In this document: one piece after another, positions 21,326 to 47,425 of the stretch
Layout: each line of letters starts with the position of its first letter
Numbering within the stretch: position 1 is the stretch's first letter
Source of the DNA: Mytilus trossulus
Taxonomy: Eukaryota > Mollusca > Bivalvia > Mytilida > Mytilidae
Direction: 5' to 3'
DNA: 64,000 nt
Assembly: GCF_036588685.1 (NCBI RefSeq)
Contig: NC_086381.1
Coordinates: 46,437,431 to 46,501,430 of the forward strand
Translations under genes and position numbers: made by a program
Notes under the pieces: model-generated
What the model saw: only the letters and a program-made list of their open reading frames with translations
Told to the model about the DNA's origin: nothing
The model's database searches: none

Positions 21326-23405
21326 TATAGTTAAAGAAACTTTACACAAGGCAACAAGGAATAGTACAAGTATAGCGACAAAGTTTTGCTGGGCCTGCCA
21401 CGGACAACCTCATATATATCGAATGCAATAAAAGTCCACAAAACCTAGGTTAAAAGATTTGGCGAAATTAACATATAAAAAGAATGAAAAAAGGATAAAA
21501 CAAAGACAATAGGATCTGCTTCCTGTCATATATTTTCGTACCACCATAAATAAGTCCTTAAAACTGGTCCCCGTTAGTGTCTGCTACCTTCTATAACTTA
21601 ATATCAGTGTCTATTCACAAAAATAACTGTAAAGGTATCAGATATAATTACAGATTTATATCAATTAAAACAGTGATTCAGTGTTCTCTAAATAGTCCAG
21701 TCACTAGTTATGTTTGATTTATACACGACTACAGACATATTCAAAGCAGTTTTAAAATCAATACACTATAGCGTTTAACATCAATTTGCCCCTGACGTGC
21801 ATGAAATAATTGTCACTGAACGTTATGCATGGCAACAATCAATGTTAAACCTCTTATGTAGAAGGGAATATATCATCTTGATTGTTTCTTGCGTCATTTG
21901 TATGTACTCGAAAAGAAAAACATACTAACATGCATATATTTGCAGATCGAATTTTATACATTTCCCAACTATCTATCATGAGCTCTCAATCCTTTCTCTT
22001 GTATTCTCTATGCGTGTCGAGAAATTCTTAACTTTCAACCGTACTACTAATGGACCTTATATAATGTCAGGGATGGATCCAGCTGTAAAAGTGGGGGTTC
22101 CCAATTAAGGATAAAAAAGGGGGCTTCAAACGATATGTTCATATTTGAATGCATTGATCGTGTAAAAAGGGGGGATTCCAACCCGGGCCCTCATTTCTCC
22201 ACTACTGAAAGTGCAATATTGTTTCGGTGGTCACAGAAAGACTTAATATGAAAAATTTGCTGTTGAAAACCCCATAGTGGCAGATTGAACCCATATGATC
22301 TTTTTGCAAATATAGAGTTGGCGTAATATTTTCTATGAAGACATGGCTGGGTTGGGTTAACTTGGCTTGAGTTACACCTGACAACAGTTGTTTTTACCAG
22401 TGGGGCATATTTGAAAAATACCACACAGTCATATCAATATATAGATAAACTTTATGACGTAATATTGACTTATAGATTAGCTAAACATGCATAACTAAAA
22501 GTGATTCAATATCTATATACTTACTGCAAACGCAATACTTCGTTAATAAATTATATACAATTGGTTTTTAAATTTTTACTTTTTTAAAGCTTTGTGATAC
22601 ATAATGTACTGTCATTCAAAATTAAAAGGGCTATATTTTTCTTCACTCAGGAGGAACCTTTGCATGGGTCCCTGTATGAACTGAGTGATATAGTTGTTTT
22701 AAATGTACTTCTTGTTTAAAACACTAGGGGCCTCTATGCCTCGATGATAGTTTCAAATTTCAGGATTGGCACCCACCAAGGGGTATTTGTACCTATAACA
22801 AGAAAGCTTTTCCCAAATAATATAAATCTAATGGCCCATTAAGCGGTTTTGTAACAGACATGGTTTTGCCGAAATTTTAAAGGTAAAAATAAGAGTACAG
22901 TAATCTTGACGGTATCTTGATGTTTTATCTTTCAAGTATTGAAATTTAAATAATTGTATCATAAAAAGACAAAATTTAAACTGTCTATAAGATCCATAAA
23001 AGCGACAAAATGACAAGTTTGTAATTAAATCAAACACGTTTAGAAATTGTTATTAAATTTAAAAGTTAAATAATTGGAAGACATTGTGTATTTAAAATGG
23101 TGCTTTTGTTGTCATTTTAAAACTTCAAAATGATTTAAAGTTTTTAAATTATTTTAAGAGCACGATGCATATATTATGTAACGGTTCTTTTATTGTCATG
23201 TTACTAAGTATATAATGTAGACAAATTTATGACATTAATAGCAAATACTGTATAAAAAGTAATAAATCCATTAAACAGAAATTTGAAGTTCTAAGTATTA
23301 TTCTAGTTCACCAAAACGTGATGTTCTTTGTGATTTATCCCTCTCAAAAAGAGAGACGGTGTATAATAAAAGAACAAGCAAATAAAAGTATTCAGTCACT
23401 ATAAT
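21326..23405. other. Intergenic, no gene recognised
   Basis: Short open frames (for example 22191-22424 on the minus strand) lack coding character and splice context. Around 22075-22190 there are repeated 'aaaaaggggg' words. Confidence 0.45.
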
Positions 23406-23409
23406 ATTA

Positions 23410-23658
23410 TGCTGAGTTCACACGTAATTCGAATTCGATTCGCATTAACTAATTCGAATTCGACACGTTTCACGTCCTAACGTCAATTCTAATTCGAATT
23501 ACAATGCGCGTCAAATTCGCTTTACTGTCCAAACGACGTTTCACAAAAGCGTATTTCTAATGCGAATTAGCCAATTCGAATCAATTCGAATTAAAAAAGA
23601 AGAGTGTGTGAACGCGATTCGAATTCAATTCGAATTAAATGTCCGTGTGAACGAGGCA
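23410..23658. mobile_element. 249 bp Harbinger-like MITE rich in AATTCGAATT
   Basis: The ends 'tgctgagttcacacg' and 'cgtgtgaacgaggca' are imperfect inverted repeats (12 of 15). TTA flanks both sides (23407-23409, 23659-23661). A 3 bp TTA duplication fits the PIF/Harbinger group. The interior is full of AATTCGAATT and its parts, so the strand can fold back extensively. Confidence 0.7.
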
Positions 23659-23689
23659 TTAATATAAAATATCAGCACAAAAATGTTAC

Positions 23690-23858
23690 ATCTTCAAAAG
23701 TTTGTTCTTCCTTCGCTGGGTTTCGCACTCATGCTATTTGGCTATCGAGAAAACACCACCTTTACTGTGTCCATCGCTCTAGACCACTCGGTCACCTAGA
23801 CTAAACAAATAATTTAAGCTTTCGGTGGCCGTGTGTTACCGGTACCTTTCCTCGTCAG
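23690..23858 (-). mobile_element. tRNA-derived SINE, minus-strand copy
   Basis: Read on the minus strand it begins 'ctgacgaggaaaggtacc' and continues 'acggccaccgaaagc', as at 17031. It has an A-box-like 'tggtctagagcg' (23775-23786). The 3' body with the conserved central word is missing, so the copy is truncated. Confidence 0.65.
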
Positions 23859-23859
23859 T

Positions 23860-26800
23860 AGAATCTAGCGTTGTAGCACAGAACATGGCACGATGATTAA
23901 ATATTGATATATAAAGAAGTTATACACACTTTGAAAATAGTCAAATATGTCTGATTTATTTTTTGCAAAGTAAATCCGACAGTATGAGGGGAAAAAAAGA
24001 TTTATTGGCTTCACTTTTAATCATTAAAATAATTTTCAAAAGTTCTAAAGATATAAGCTATATATATATTCGTTATATATGCTGACAAATCAATATTTAA
24101 AACTGTCGATCACGGCCAAGTTCAGGTAACAAGTTCTTAAATTAACACCGCCAAACATTATAATATATACAATATTTTAATTCAAATATTCCACCTCTTA
24201 GTAATATTAAATATTAATGCTTAACACCATGTCAGATCAATTCTTCTTTAACCGTTATTGTGTATAGCCTATAGTGTATTCATGGCCTATTATATGCAAT
24301 ACACAACGGACCCTTTGAATTTAAACAATAGGCGAGTTAGTCGGGAATTAGATATAACTTAGGTCTTATTCAAACAACTTCTGTTTAAATGTAAAAATTG
24401 GAGGATATCTGTGTCGCATAGGAAAAACCATTAAAGATAAAATAGTTGGATTAAAGAGAAGTTCGAATGTAAACACTGCACTTCTATTTCCATATATACC
24501 TACCGTTTCTGTATTGCCGATAACATATATATTATTTGTAATAAAAGATATTGAAATAAAAGAAACACTTAAGAGATCGATATTCCAAATAAAATCTACC
24601 AGCAGTAAATAGGCGCGGATAAAAAGATTAAGTTTTGAAAATAAGATTTGCGAGAACAAAAATAATGATCGGGGGTCTACTGTGAATTTCCATAGATTAT
24701 TTTGAGGGAGTTGTTCCGAAATGTTGAATTTTCATTGAAACGGGATTTCATTTTCACACTTCAGAAAATTTATTTAGTTAATAAAATGAAATTAAATGAT
24801 TCACAATTTCTTTGCAATTCTCAATAAGTAACGGGTTCGGTTTATGACATAATAAAGCAGTCAAATAAAAGCGTCGTTAATCTGCATTGAAGTTTCATGC
24901 AGTTCGGTGCATTCGTCGGTTCTGAAGTAATATTTAGTAAACGAGATAATATAGCATGTGTTTTCTTCAAGTTTTTCTGGCCTTGAAGTAATAAAACTTT
25001 CGAGTCAGTTTTTTGAACTCTTACGCCACTATCAACTAATCAAACTTTGGATATCATGTTTTGAGCACGATTTTTGTGCTCCGAGCACTGAGTAAAGTTT
25101 TATGACTTCAACCCCAGTTGGTTTACCAGTCCGTACGGTTACCTATATAATGCGAGAATCAAATTTATTTTGAACTTTGGTGGATAGTTGTCTCATTGGT
25201 AAACATACCACATCTCTTTATTTTTCCATGTACGTCGCAGAAAACGGAGAAGTGTTTTCCGAGCATGCTTAAACTCCTTGCCTGTTTACTTAAAATCTAA
25301 CATTACAAAAAACAAAAGTGACACTATTAACAATGCGATGACATGATAATTTTTATTAATACTTAAAGAGCATTTTTCATTTTTCATAAGACAGCATTTA
25401 TCTCAGTCAATATTATATTAAAAATCAATTTCATATAATTTATATTGTCAAACGTTTTTCCCTGTCACGGCAACACGTTGTATCGCATTTAGAATAAATT
25501 ATGATCCTGAAACATCGCAATATTTAAAAATAATGTCTTGAATAATATTCTTATTGCAAACATTTTCGATGAATGAGTTAGAAACAAATGATGATCCAAA
25601 CCTAATCAATATTTTGCTATTTCCTTATAAAGTAAAAAGTTATTTTCCAGAGAAAATATCTTCCTCGAGTTGTTATCTATTCCAAATGGTTATCTTATTA
25701 AACTCCCATGATCTATTCTGGTTATCTCATATTATTTCCATTATAAAACAACAGTGCTCAATTATTAAAATTACCTCCACAGAATTTACAATAAAAAAGA
25801 CAACTGCGTTATTCAAATTTTAGTAAGCCTCGATTTAAAATAAGTGCGAGAACGAGGCACATATATATATACCACAAAATCAGCTTAGACATCTATTTTT
25901 TGGATCACTGCTTTAGATTAAATACTTATCGAATTATGTCCAATATAATATATTAATCTGTTTTAAATTACATACTTGATAATTAATCGTCTGTGTTTGA
26001 TTAAAATCACTTCCCTACAAAATTTGCATATAATCTTCCGTCGCGAAGGCGAAATGACTCTAAACAATGTAACATTGTGAACTATTGCACAACTAATCCG
26101 GTAAAGCAGTGCATTTAAACAAACAAATGCACATACTATGATAAGATTAGAAACTGTAACCAACACATTAGATTTATAGTTTTGATAAAAGACGTGTATT
26201 CATATTGCAGTTTCACTTTGATCGTCGAAAGGAAAGGTTTGTACATAACAATATAAGCTACCACATTAGATTTGTATACTAGTATATGTTTCCAGTAACA
26301 CGTGGCTTATTGGTTACTTGATATATCATACCTTACTACTGGTTATCTGGTACTATTGTGACATCTCATGCATTGAAGCCAATGATATTGGATATTTGTT
26401 AATGAAACATCGACACCGAAAGGAATTTGAATCTATATGAACTTCTCCACGAATAAAGTTCTTTTTAACTACTTTCGAAGATGTGTGCTACTAGCTATCA
26501 TGTCGCAAATACAGTTGTTTTTTGGATTTATGTGCTCAACACCGTCGAGTACAAATCAGTTTATTTCCATCTATTTATCCTTTCTTTTTTGCTAAATGAA
26601 GATGTTAATGCGATGATTTAAGAATGGCACTAGACGTCCACTTAATACTATATGGCAAAATTAAAACATACACGGAGGAAATATCGTGTTGTAATTTGAA
26701 ATCGGTGTTATCTCTGCTTAATTCACATGGTTCTATTGTTTCAACTTATGTTTTGAACGTTGTCCTTGATCAAATGAGGATCAATTGTAAAAAAAAAGAA

Positions 26801-26930
26801 ATCCAGGAAGAACAAACCCATGAAAAATTTAAAGGAATATCAACGAAATGAAAAAAAAATAACTGAATGATTATAACACGGAATATAAAATATCGATTCC
26901 ATATTGAAGGTGCTCCAGAAGTACATTTAA
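23860..26930. other. Intergenic, no gene recognised
   Basis: A fragment of the 'gttgtctcattgg' repeat (reverse of the 'gatgtggtatgattgcc' family) is at about 25186-25215. A short (TA)n run is at 25860. The 75 to 97-codon open frames here have no splice context or family resemblance. Confidence 0.45.
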
Positions 26931-26939
26931 AAGCAGTTC

Positions 26940-27170
26940 GCGCTCCTTGAGGTATTAGACCTTGGTTCAGGGAGATAACTCTTTAAATCAGTTATGTGTT
27001 TTTAAAAGTCCAGTTTCAACAACGTATTTTAAGCACCTGAAACAAATTGAAAATAATCTATGTAGCATAAAAGTTTAGAATATATTTATGAAAATGGTGG
27101 ACACAAACGTACTGATGATTTTAAGAGTTATTTCCCTTAACCTAGTTCTACCTCCTTAAGTGACCCGTCG
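26940..27170 (+). repeat. Interspersed repeat, plus-strand member of an inverted pair
   Basis: It reads 'ggttcagggagataactctt', 'aaaagtccagtttcaac', 'gaaaataatctatgtagcat' and 'aagagttatttcccttaacc'. It is the inverted complement of 28527-28745, about 1.4 kb away. Confidence 0.75.
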
Positions 27171-28526
27171 AGACATAAAGCCATAGATGCAATTTGTTTT
27201 GTTTTATCGTAGAGTGAACTAATACCTATTTTGTCATTGCGTGCAAGAATAAAAACCCCAACAAAACAAGTCAGCCGGGGCAGAGCAGTTCATTCATAAA
27301 AAACGACTTGAATCTCGGGTATAAGTCTTCTAATGTCAAAGTTATCCGATATTAATTAACTAAATAATTGTATACACGAATTATTATTTCGTATATCAAT
27401 TATTAACCATGTTTACACGGATAGATGGACTTTTTGTCGATTATCAAGTCTACGCTCATTCACCATTAATACTCTAGGGGGAATGTTAAAAACTATAACA
27501 AACGTGTAATTGAATACCTGGCGACCTAGCGATACATATTAATTATTTAAACACATTCTAATGATCTCAAGAGAATTTATAATAATTTGATACCAGAAAT
27601 GTCATTATTACTGGTTGGACCTGTCGACTGCAAAAATGATAAATGTCTAGGTATATGATCATCGAGAAACGCATTCTCAGCAAATACAGAATTATTGGAC
27701 CAGAATATTTATCCATTTAGGCGAACAAAACATATAAAAGAAAACGAATTTCAAAAACCAAAAAACCAAGGGTTAGTTCCCTTACAATTCACCAGGATAA
27801 CTTTTTTTTAACTCACATTAACACCCATGAGTTCCTACTTTTTCGTCACTATGGCGATTACTTTAAATAACAAGATATCAAACATCAAAACTTAAAATTT
27901 GGTCCACAATTCATTTCAGGATAGAGTCGATTGATCGTGCGTCATTGAATTTTTAGAATAACTTTTATTGCTATACATAAATCTTAAGAGAAATTTCATA
28001 TCGTAGACATCTTATTCGAACTCTTTAATTCAGTTTGATTTTACATAGGATTGATCGATACTTTTAAGCCCCTTTTAATAATAGTTCCCGATATATTTAT
28101 ACACTTTGACCTCCCCGAAGTTTAGCCTCTCAGTCGCGTTCCTCATTAGGCTTAAAACATTTTTTTTTAAATAATGCATCATGTCAATTGCTTGTTGTAA
28201 TAGTTCTTTTACAAAGCATTTATAATTAAACCATTTAAAAAAAAAATAGGCTCGTCTATCAGAATGATTGAAGTCAAATAGTCACCAACCGCCAAATCCT
28301 GTGTTCCAGAACTTAAATTCCGAAACTGGAATTGAATTAAAAACAATGAAAGGTTAATTATTGTAAATTATTTATGGGACGACAAGAATGTTTATTGTCA
28401 CTTGTAAAGTGCTTATGTAGCAAAACATCCCACTCTCCTGTTAATTCAAGTCACTTGGTGCATCAAAGAACATAAGAACCAAAAAAGTCGATAATGAATA
28501 AAAATCAATATTTCACCGAAATATTA
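27171..28526. other. Intergenic between two inverted repeat copies
   Basis: No gene is visible. If the flanking copies pair, this is the loop of a large foldback. It is more likely two independent insertions. Confidence 0.4.
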
Positions 28527-28745
28527 AGGAGGTAGACCTAGGATAAGGGAAATAACTCTTAAAATCATCAGTATGTTTGTGTTAACCATTTTCATAAATA
28601 TATGCTAAACTTCTATGTTACATAGATTATTTTCAATCTATTTCAGGTAAGGGTTTAAAATACATTGATGAAACTTGACTTTTACAAACACATTAATGAT
28701 TTAAAGAGTTATCTCCCTGAACCAATGTCTTCTTCCTGAAACCCT
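28527..28745 (-). repeat. Interspersed repeat, minus-strand member of the pair
   Basis: 'gaggtagacctaggataagg', 'ttacatagattattttcaat' and 'gagttatctccctgaacca' are the complements of the words in 26940-27170. Confidence 0.75.
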
Positions 28746-29893
28746 GACAAACTCAGTAAATATATCAGGTTAATAAATAAGATCATGATGAGAGATTTTT
28801 TTTAATAATTTTTATTTAAATAAAATGCCTTTAGTGCATTCTTTTACCTAACAGAAAGCGAAACAAGATTATTACACGAGAAACGAACCAACTTCATTCA
28901 TATTTCATAGTACATTGGTCCTGTAAAAAATTAAACCATATAAAATATTTTCTTTAATATTTTACTTATATTCGGACACTGACCTTTCATCTTATGAGGT
29001 TAATAATCATATGAAGAAAATCATGTATTTTACAAATATTCTGACTAAGGACATACACCTCGTTTGTGTAGTTTATAACAACTGTAAACGTTAGCCACAA
29101 ACAATATACAAAGTTACAAAGTTGGCATCAATCAGTGTGAAAAACATGACCTTAATTCTTCACGGTTGATTCTTTATCAAAGAAGTTTAATCTGATTTGT
29201 AATATTTCTTAAGGACATTCAAACTTTATTCTTAAAACTTCGAATTAAACATGAGAAATAAGGCAGCACTTATATTAGTATGGGGAAGCTTTGATTTTTA
29301 ATTTGATCTGTAAAGGAATATTGTCATTTGAAAAACAATTTTGACTTATTTCTTAATTTTTACTCCTAAATTATCAATTGAAACTGACATATATGTGTTT
29401 AATGTCTTATCTCAGTTGTCTCTCTCTATCCTCTTAATAATAGGGCTTTCAATCTCAATAAGACTTTTTTTGGCCAAATTAAATTGGTGTGTTTGACATT
29501 GGTCTGTTTTCTTTCTAATTTCGTTTCGCAAAGTTCATGTTCCTAAAAGACAACAATTTTATGAAAATAAATCCGTTAAAACTTAAACTAAATTTGAATG
29601 GCCTAAGAAGCACAGATTAGATAGCTTTATATACATGTTTTGTATTGTTATAAAGTACAGACTGATAATGAGATATTTAATTGATTTCAAAACCATTTAT
29701 ACCGTCACAGTGTTGTTACAAACAGACATTATAGTCGGTTCACAGTTATCATTCAGGCTTCTTTGGCTTCTAACAATGACATTGGATACGTACCAACAGT
29801 TTTTGGTGGGAGATTTACTGTACAATGTTCAAACGAATTTTATTAAAACTATCTTCAACTTTGTATTCGTTTGGTTTATAACTATTTTGATAT

Positions 29894-29975
29894 GAGCGTC
29901 ACTGATGAGTCTTATGTAGACGAAACGCGCGTCTGGCGTACTAAATTATAATCCTGGTACCTTTGATAACTATTC
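29894..29975 (+). repeat. 'gagcgtcactgatgagtctt' interspersed repeat
   Basis: A well-kept short copy continues 'atgtagacgaaacgcgcgtc' and 'tggcgtactaaattataatc'. A diverged copy is at 61144-61231. I recall this word as common in mussel sequences. Confidence 0.8.
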
Positions 29976-32870
29976 AAGTTTTTGAGTTAGAACTAAAAGA
30001 TATGTTTCAAAAATAAGTTTTGTCTGGCTAAGTTTGACAAAAATTGGATTTTTACCAGTACTTTACTTTTACTTTGGGTATTTACATTACCCTTTACAGC
30101 GCCAGTTCTATTTGTTATCTTATATTTAATAATTAATAAAAAAAAATGTGTCTGTAGTGTAACTTCTTTTCTGTACTTAACCAACTGTTTCGACGTCGTC
30201 TGTGTTCACTTCCACTACTTTTCGGTGTAACCAGCTTTATGTAATCGGGGCGGGAGACATTGGCAAAGGGAGTTAAATTTAAAATCACATTAAGCTTTTT
30301 AAACATTCATGTGAAGTAGAATTTGTGTCACTTACAAGCTTAGCATGTTTTAAAAAATGAATGACACACACATACCAATATTCAGTAAGAGTTACGTCCC
30401 TTAACTTAGAAGGTTAACCTTAGGCGATATACGGCATATGTCATCAACCGTATATAACTTGAGAAAACTTGCATTTGTTAAAAACGTAACATACACTTTA
30501 TATTGTATTAATTTTTTGTTTCTGTTATTTTTTAGATTACATCTACTAGTATTTTAATTTGAAATACTCGTTCTTTTGTAATTGTAAGGGTAATGAAACA
30601 TATAATCATTCAAGTATTTTTTCAAAGTAGCAAATATTTGTCTTGATATTTAAACTGAATTGATTTAATCATTGTGTTAAAAGTTCATTATTGAAATTTA
30701 GCTATTTTTATGACTTGAAGAAAGAATTGAAATTTAATCTGAAGTTTATTTAAACAGTCTATATTGTAAATGTGGTATTAGTATGTGACCCAAACTGCTA
30801 AGGGTCTCAAATGTCTTTTGAAAGAGGCTATTCTGTGCATGATTACATTTGCCACAATCGGAACATATTTAATATGTTTGTATTGTACTTTAAAACAAAT
30901 TTTATTCAGTTTTTGGCTTAAGTGGAAATGGAATTTAAAAGTTTTTTTCCCCTGATTGGCTGTCTGAATTGTCCCAAATCTATATATTTTATTTATGTTT
31001 CTATTTGCAAAACATTTTTCAAAGGGATAAGCCATTTGTTAGTCAAACTTGCACTGTCTTCTTTTTGTATATGAAAACTTAAGTTTGATTAACTTGTGTC
31101 TCATCTGTTTTGTATATTTAAGCAAATAAAGTATGTTTAAACCAAGCAAAAACTTGCAGTCTATTTTTTAGCATGCAAATGTTTTCAAGTATAAAAATAT
31201 CTATAAGAAAACATAAATTCAGATTTTATGGGATCAGCGAATCGCCATCTAAACAACATTTTCTGTCTATATATAAGTTAAACAGAAATCAGAACGGTGA
31301 ATGTTGAACGTCTGCATGTTGCATGAAGTCTGCAAAGGTTTTAATGTAAAGCATCTCTATCGCCACTACTTATGTATAGCATACAACGTAACATGTATGT
31401 TGGTATGTAGCTGTACGCGTCATACATATCAACTTTGCTTAAATGATATAATTCACCAATAATCATTTATCCTATAAACTATTTACCAATAAACCTTCAA
31501 TCGATATAAAATTAACACGAACGTGAAAAAATAATTATGACATATGTCTTTAATTTGTTTTCAATAATTAATAAGAACAAATACAAATGATTGATATGGA
31601 CGAATATAATTCATTGTAATATCAACTCTTCTTGCATTCTTTTACTGGAATTTATTTCCTCTGGATACCGTAAAGTAATATATCTCAATAATAAGGTAAG
31701 AAAGAATAATACCGTAAAATTCAGAGAGCAATGCGATGTTCTACTGATACAAGAATACATGTTTAACTCTTCGATATGATTAAAACTTGCATTTTTTAAT
31801 TTGCTAGGAATATGATACAACACAATGTAAACGAATCGCGTTAATTGAATTCTCTCAAACGTTAACTTAGGATTGTCAGTTTTCGCATTTATGAATTTAT
31901 GTATGAAGTAGTTTATTTTTTATTAGTTGAGTTCAATGGTTCCATAAGCACAACTTAAAATTTTGAAAAGATGACACATCAACACTTATCATATATACTT
32001 GAATAGTATATTGGCTAGAATTAGGTGATTTAGAGTAAAATATACCAGCAAATACAATGACAACATATTGACACAAATGAATGACTTTAAAGCATGTAGA
32101 GGGATATAATAAGAAATGATTCTATGTCAAAATACCACTGTAAATCCTTATGTACATACGTTTTGGAGGGTTCTAAATAATAGTTATTCGTAATATAAGC
32201 TTGTTCTGAAGAACTAACAAAACGACGTAATCTTTAGTATATTAATCGATTTAAGAGAACCAAGTAAAATAAATGTTTTGGTTTCAATATATTTTATTTT
32301 ATCAGTTGAGGTAATGTTAAGGATTTTGACGAGTTAAATGGATTTTACCAAAATGAAATTGGCTATTAAAATCAATGCAAAACCCCTTGAATTTTGAAAG
32401 TATCAAATGTTATTTGAACGAGTTTTCAATTGATTAACATAGGTTCAAATTATGTATACAATATACTTTCAAGTTGAAAAGATACAACCATATACTATTC
32501 ATTTTGTTTTTGTCACCCATAGATATAAATTAAAAAGAACAATACATTGCAACACCCAATACGCCTCCCATACAAAAGAACTTCAAATCTATAGACGGCT
32601 TATAAGATTAAAACTTTCAACTTTCACCTGGGCTATTTGATATAAGTAATTCCAATAAACTTTTTCACGTCACACATTAAAACTTTTCATTTAAGGGGTC
32701 AGACTGTTAATTCGTCGTAACTAACGACAAATTTTTACTCTAATCGATACCCAGATATATGATTTCTAAATAGTGTGGAGGCTTTCTCTCATTCATAATT
32801 AACAAGTGTAGTTCGTGGAAACAAACATTTGTTATAATGTATTATTTAATTTTCATTCATTAATTTTACA
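29976..32870. other. Intergenic, no gene recognised
   Basis: No open frame with coding character was seen on either strand, and there are no clear repeat boundaries. Confidence 0.45.
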
Positions 32871-32908
32871 GAAATCTGCAGTTTCTGTTGTGGGAAAGCA
32901 CGTGACGG

Positions 32909-32920
32909 GTTGCTAGGGAC
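32909..32920 (+). promoter_or_regulatory. RFX X-box-like site upstream of tektin
   Basis: 'gttgctagggac' reads GTCCCTAGCAAC on the other strand, a near match to the X-box consensus GTNRCC(0-3 N)RGYAAC bound by RFX factors in promoters of ciliary genes. It lies about 115 bp before the tektin start codon. A good 3' splice site ('attttacag' ending at 32871) just upstream means this stretch could instead be part of a 5' UTR exon. Confidence 0.45.
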
Positions 32921-33035
32921 ATCTCCTTGTCAACGAAACTTTGCCATAATCCGAACCATTGGCTACATTGTGCCGTAATTAAGATTCACTTAAACAATTG
33001 AAGGATTTTTTCCGTAATAGCAGTTCATTTTCAAC

Positions 33036-45312
<12,277 letters not shown>

Positions 45313-45771
45313 GTAGTTTTAAATTAGGCACCAACAAATTGACTTTCACAAGAAACGCCACTACAAAGATCAAATTATTTATTTTTTACATAAAAGGACT
45401 GAAACGTTCTTTTAATTTTCGTTTTGTTTCAAATTTCGATATTTTAATGACATTTCCAAGAAAGAATCATTCGTCATAAGGAAGCGGTTTCCAGATTGAT
45501 CTTTGGTGTGTGTGATTATTACAGAAAATCATTGATTTGTGGAGAACAGTAAGGGTTTGTCCAATGCTGAAAGCTCAAGAAGATGTGTATTGAAATTTTG
45601 TGTACACATTTTTGCATGTTTCATTTCTGCAAATTTAATTTGCATTTCTCATTCCGTCTTTCATCAGTTTTTTTCTCATTTATATGTTTGTCATGTTCAA
45701 TTTGCTTTTGGAAATAATTTTTTTTTATCAAACATAGTGCTTGTATTTTTATTAGATAACTTTATTCGTTG

Positions 45772-45777
45772 AATAAA
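45772..45777 (+). promoter_or_regulatory. Polyadenylation signal of tektin
   Basis: AATAAA lies 460 bases after the stop codon and is followed by T-rich and GT-containing sequence. It is the first canonical signal after the stop. Confidence 0.6.
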
Positions 45778-46218
45778 TGTTTCACAAAACTGCCATTAGT
45801 TTGCAATGTCTAAACACCAATTAAGTAAGAGAAGTTCAATACAATCAATGCCTCAAAAAAAAAAACTACATGTATCACCAACAGTGCAAAAACTAAAACA
45901 AATGTAGCAAACGATACACAATGTAACTTCTCCTGGATTTTAAAATTTTAAATGAAGAAAGATCTACTACAAGTCTTATATTTTAGTATTTATGGTTTTT
46001 ATTCATTTTATTTTGTTTTTATTAGCTAACAGTATTATTTTACTTTTGTTCATGTTCTTGGTTTTATTGTACAATATTGTATGTTTTATGTTGTTTCAAT
46101 TTTATCAACTTGTTACATTTAGAACATTGGGTTTGGTCAAGGTCCGTTAATCAAAATGTTCTTTTAGCAAAGTGTGTGTTATAACTATTATATTTATTAC
46201 GCTAACGTTTTACGACAT

Positions 46219-46388
46219 CTTTGTGATTTGTAGTATTGTGATAGCCATTTCCGGTCTTGGCCACGCCTACTGTGTGGTCACATGCGACAACTACAACCAG
46301 ATCAGTATTAGATTATTAAACAAGGGTTGAATGCTCAATTTAAAAGACGTTACTATGGTAACCCACTTGCCATCGAATGTACATGTGC
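46219..46388 (+). repeat. Local duplication, long copy
   Basis: 'tttgtgatttgtagtattgt' plus 'gatagccatttccggtcttg' plus 'gccacg' recurs exactly at 48183-48229. 'aatgtacatgtgc' follows at 46376 here but directly after 'ccacg' in the second copy. Confidence 0.85.
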
Positions 46389-46609
46389 TAGTTCAACTGT
46401 GATATAAGTTATGTTGTTACATGTGTACATAGTTTTACATTTATAGAGCACAGTTATGTCATATGCTATGTTGTTTGCACATTAAAATGTATCAAAATAA
46501 CTCATTGTTATTGTGTTATTTACGCCTTTTGTGACAGTTACAATCAATCAACGGTGTTTACAACCAAATTTCCGAGAGACACATTACTCAAGAAATAATT
46601 TGACAGCAC

Positions 46610-46810
46610 AGTTGTCATGCGTCTTGTTTGCCCTTCAACATAGTTTTTGTTGGGGTTTTTGTTGGAGTTCTTGTTGCTTAGTCTTTTGTGTTCAATGTTG
46701 TTTTGTGTGCTGTTGTTTTTCTTTTGGTTATTTTCTTTTTTTTTCCCATAGCATTTTCGACTGGTGAGTTTCAATGTGCCTTTGGTATATTTCGCCTATC
46801 TTTTGATTTG
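46610..46810 (+). repeat. Degenerate 'ttgttgttttcc' interspersed repeat
   Basis: It ends 'cattttcgactggtgagttt' and 'gtgcctttggtatatttcgc', a diverged form of a phrase I recall in mussel repeats. The cysteine and phenylalanine-rich frames here derive from it. Confidence 0.45.
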
Positions 46811-47124
46811 CGCCGACGACATCTGCTTTGTTCGGATCTCATTTTTCCATTTAAATATTGTTTGAAAGTGTTGTCATGAGTTTAATGTTTGGATTGTCCT
46901 TTAACTAAACATGTACTTTGTGACTTTGTTGGCTATTTTCACCATACTGACATACCTCTAATGTTGTTTTTTATTCTCAATTTCTAGTATTTTGGATTTC
47001 CCTTACCATAACATGGACTTAGCAAGTTTGGTGAGCTTTGCTCATACTTACTCTCGTTGAAATGGATGTTCACTACCTTTAATAATCTCTTGGGTCGGAA
47101 CTTTGCAATGCCTTATATAAAAAA

Positions 47125-47425
47125 AGATGTGGTATGATTGCCAATGAAACAACTCTCCACAAGAGACCACCTGGCATAATAATTAACAACTATAGGTCAA
47201 CGCACTGCCTTCAAAAATCAAAAAAGATCATACCACATGGTCAGCTATATAAGGACCTAAAATAACAAATGTAGACAATTCAAACGAGAAAACTAGCGGC
47301 GAAGTTTATTTACAAAAAAAATATACAACACAGCCGCAAACAACAACCGCTTAATCACAGACTCCTTACTTCGGATAGGCACATAAATATAGAATGTGGT
47401 TGTTTTAAACATGTTTGCTCATAAG
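47125..47425 (+). repeat. 'gatgtggtatgattgcc' family, long copy
   Basis: The copy runs from 'gatgtggtatgattgccaat' through 'aactataggtcaacgcactg', 'gtcagctatataagg' and 'aattcaaacgagaaaactag' to 'ggataggcacataaata'. Confidence 0.85.
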
